DNA from: an uncultured Elusimicrobiales bacterium
Lineage (GTDB): Bacteria; Elusimicrobiota; Elusimicrobia; Elusimicrobiales; Elusimicrobiaceae
Length of the DNA stretch: 6,395 bases
NCBI GenBank assembly: GCA_934644855.1
Contig: CAKUDJ010000053.1
Coordinates: 1-6,395, forward strand
Direction: 5' to 3'
Below, piece after piece: positions 6,312 to 6,395 of the stretch. Made by a program: the position numbers and the translations under genes. The notes beneath the pieces were generated by a model. It was given only the letters and a program-made list of their open reading frames with translations, did not search any database and was not told the origin of the DNA. How positions within the stretch are numbered: the stretch's first letter is position 1; each line of letters starts with the position of its first letter.

Positions 6312-6360
6312 AATATATAAGTCCCGCGGGCGGGCCTGCGCCGGACAGTAGGATAAATTG

Positions 6361-6380
6361 GCTTTTTCAAAGTAAAAAGC
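6361..6380 (+). repeat. Perfect 7-bp inverted repeat near the right edge
   Basis: GCTTTTT (6361-6367) and AAAAAGC (6374-6380) flank CAAAGT. The repeat sits between weak promoter-like boxes, TTGGCT (6358-6363) and TAAAAT (6382-6387), so it might be an operator for a gene beyond the window, or a simple hairpin. The rest of 6312-6395 is non-coding and includes a GC-rich patch at 6323-6346. Confidence 0.35.
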
Positions 6381-6395
6381 GTAAAATCAAAACAA

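Overview
This window is part of a surface-polysaccharide (O-antigen or capsule type) locus. Every recognisable gene is on the + strand. The protein families present are a GT8 and a GT9 (heptosyltransferase-like) glycosyltransferase, an RgpF-type rhamnan synthesis protein, RmlA, RmlC, RmlD and a sugar 3,4-ketoisomerase of the FdtA type. Together they point to a bacterium, probably Gram-negative, with AT-rich coding sequence. Short, strikingly GC-rich patches lie between some genes. An Elusimicrobiota-like gut or environmental bacterium is a guess from sequence style only; nothing here identifies the species.

Layout. Positions 2-286 hold the 3' end of an unidentified gene, closed by a strong intrinsic terminator (306-340). 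A 270-base gap (287-556) carries that terminator and two candidate promoters. Next come the glycosyltransferase genes: GT8 (557-1510), GT9 (1516-2448) and, after a GC-rich 97-base gap with a hairpin, the RgpF-family gene (2546-3469). The dTDP-rhamnose genes follow: rmlA (3497-4381), rmlC (4368-4922) and rmlD (4913-5749), which overlap each other and are probably translationally coupled. Between rmlD and the last gene lies a 145-base gap. Its first part can be read as the start of a broken rmlB (NAD-binding motif only, 5728-5838), and its end has a promoter-like sequence. The last gene (5895-6311) is an FdtA/QdtA-type dTDP-4-keto-6-deoxyglucose 3,4-ketoisomerase. The final 84 bases are non-coding.

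How the genes fit together. RmlA makes dTDP-glucose. RmlB, which is absent as an intact gene, would make dTDP-4-keto-6-deoxyglucose. RmlC and RmlD convert that to dTDP-L-rhamnose, while the FdtA-type enzyme diverts the same intermediate toward a dTDP-3-keto sugar, normally the precursor of a 3-amino-3,6-dideoxyhexose. The RgpF-family protein beside rmlACD suggests that the rhamnose goes into a glycan assembled by these transferases. The most interesting point is the apparent rmlB remnant between the two branches that both need RmlB. I see no wholly new system, CRISPR array, RNA gene or insertion sequence.
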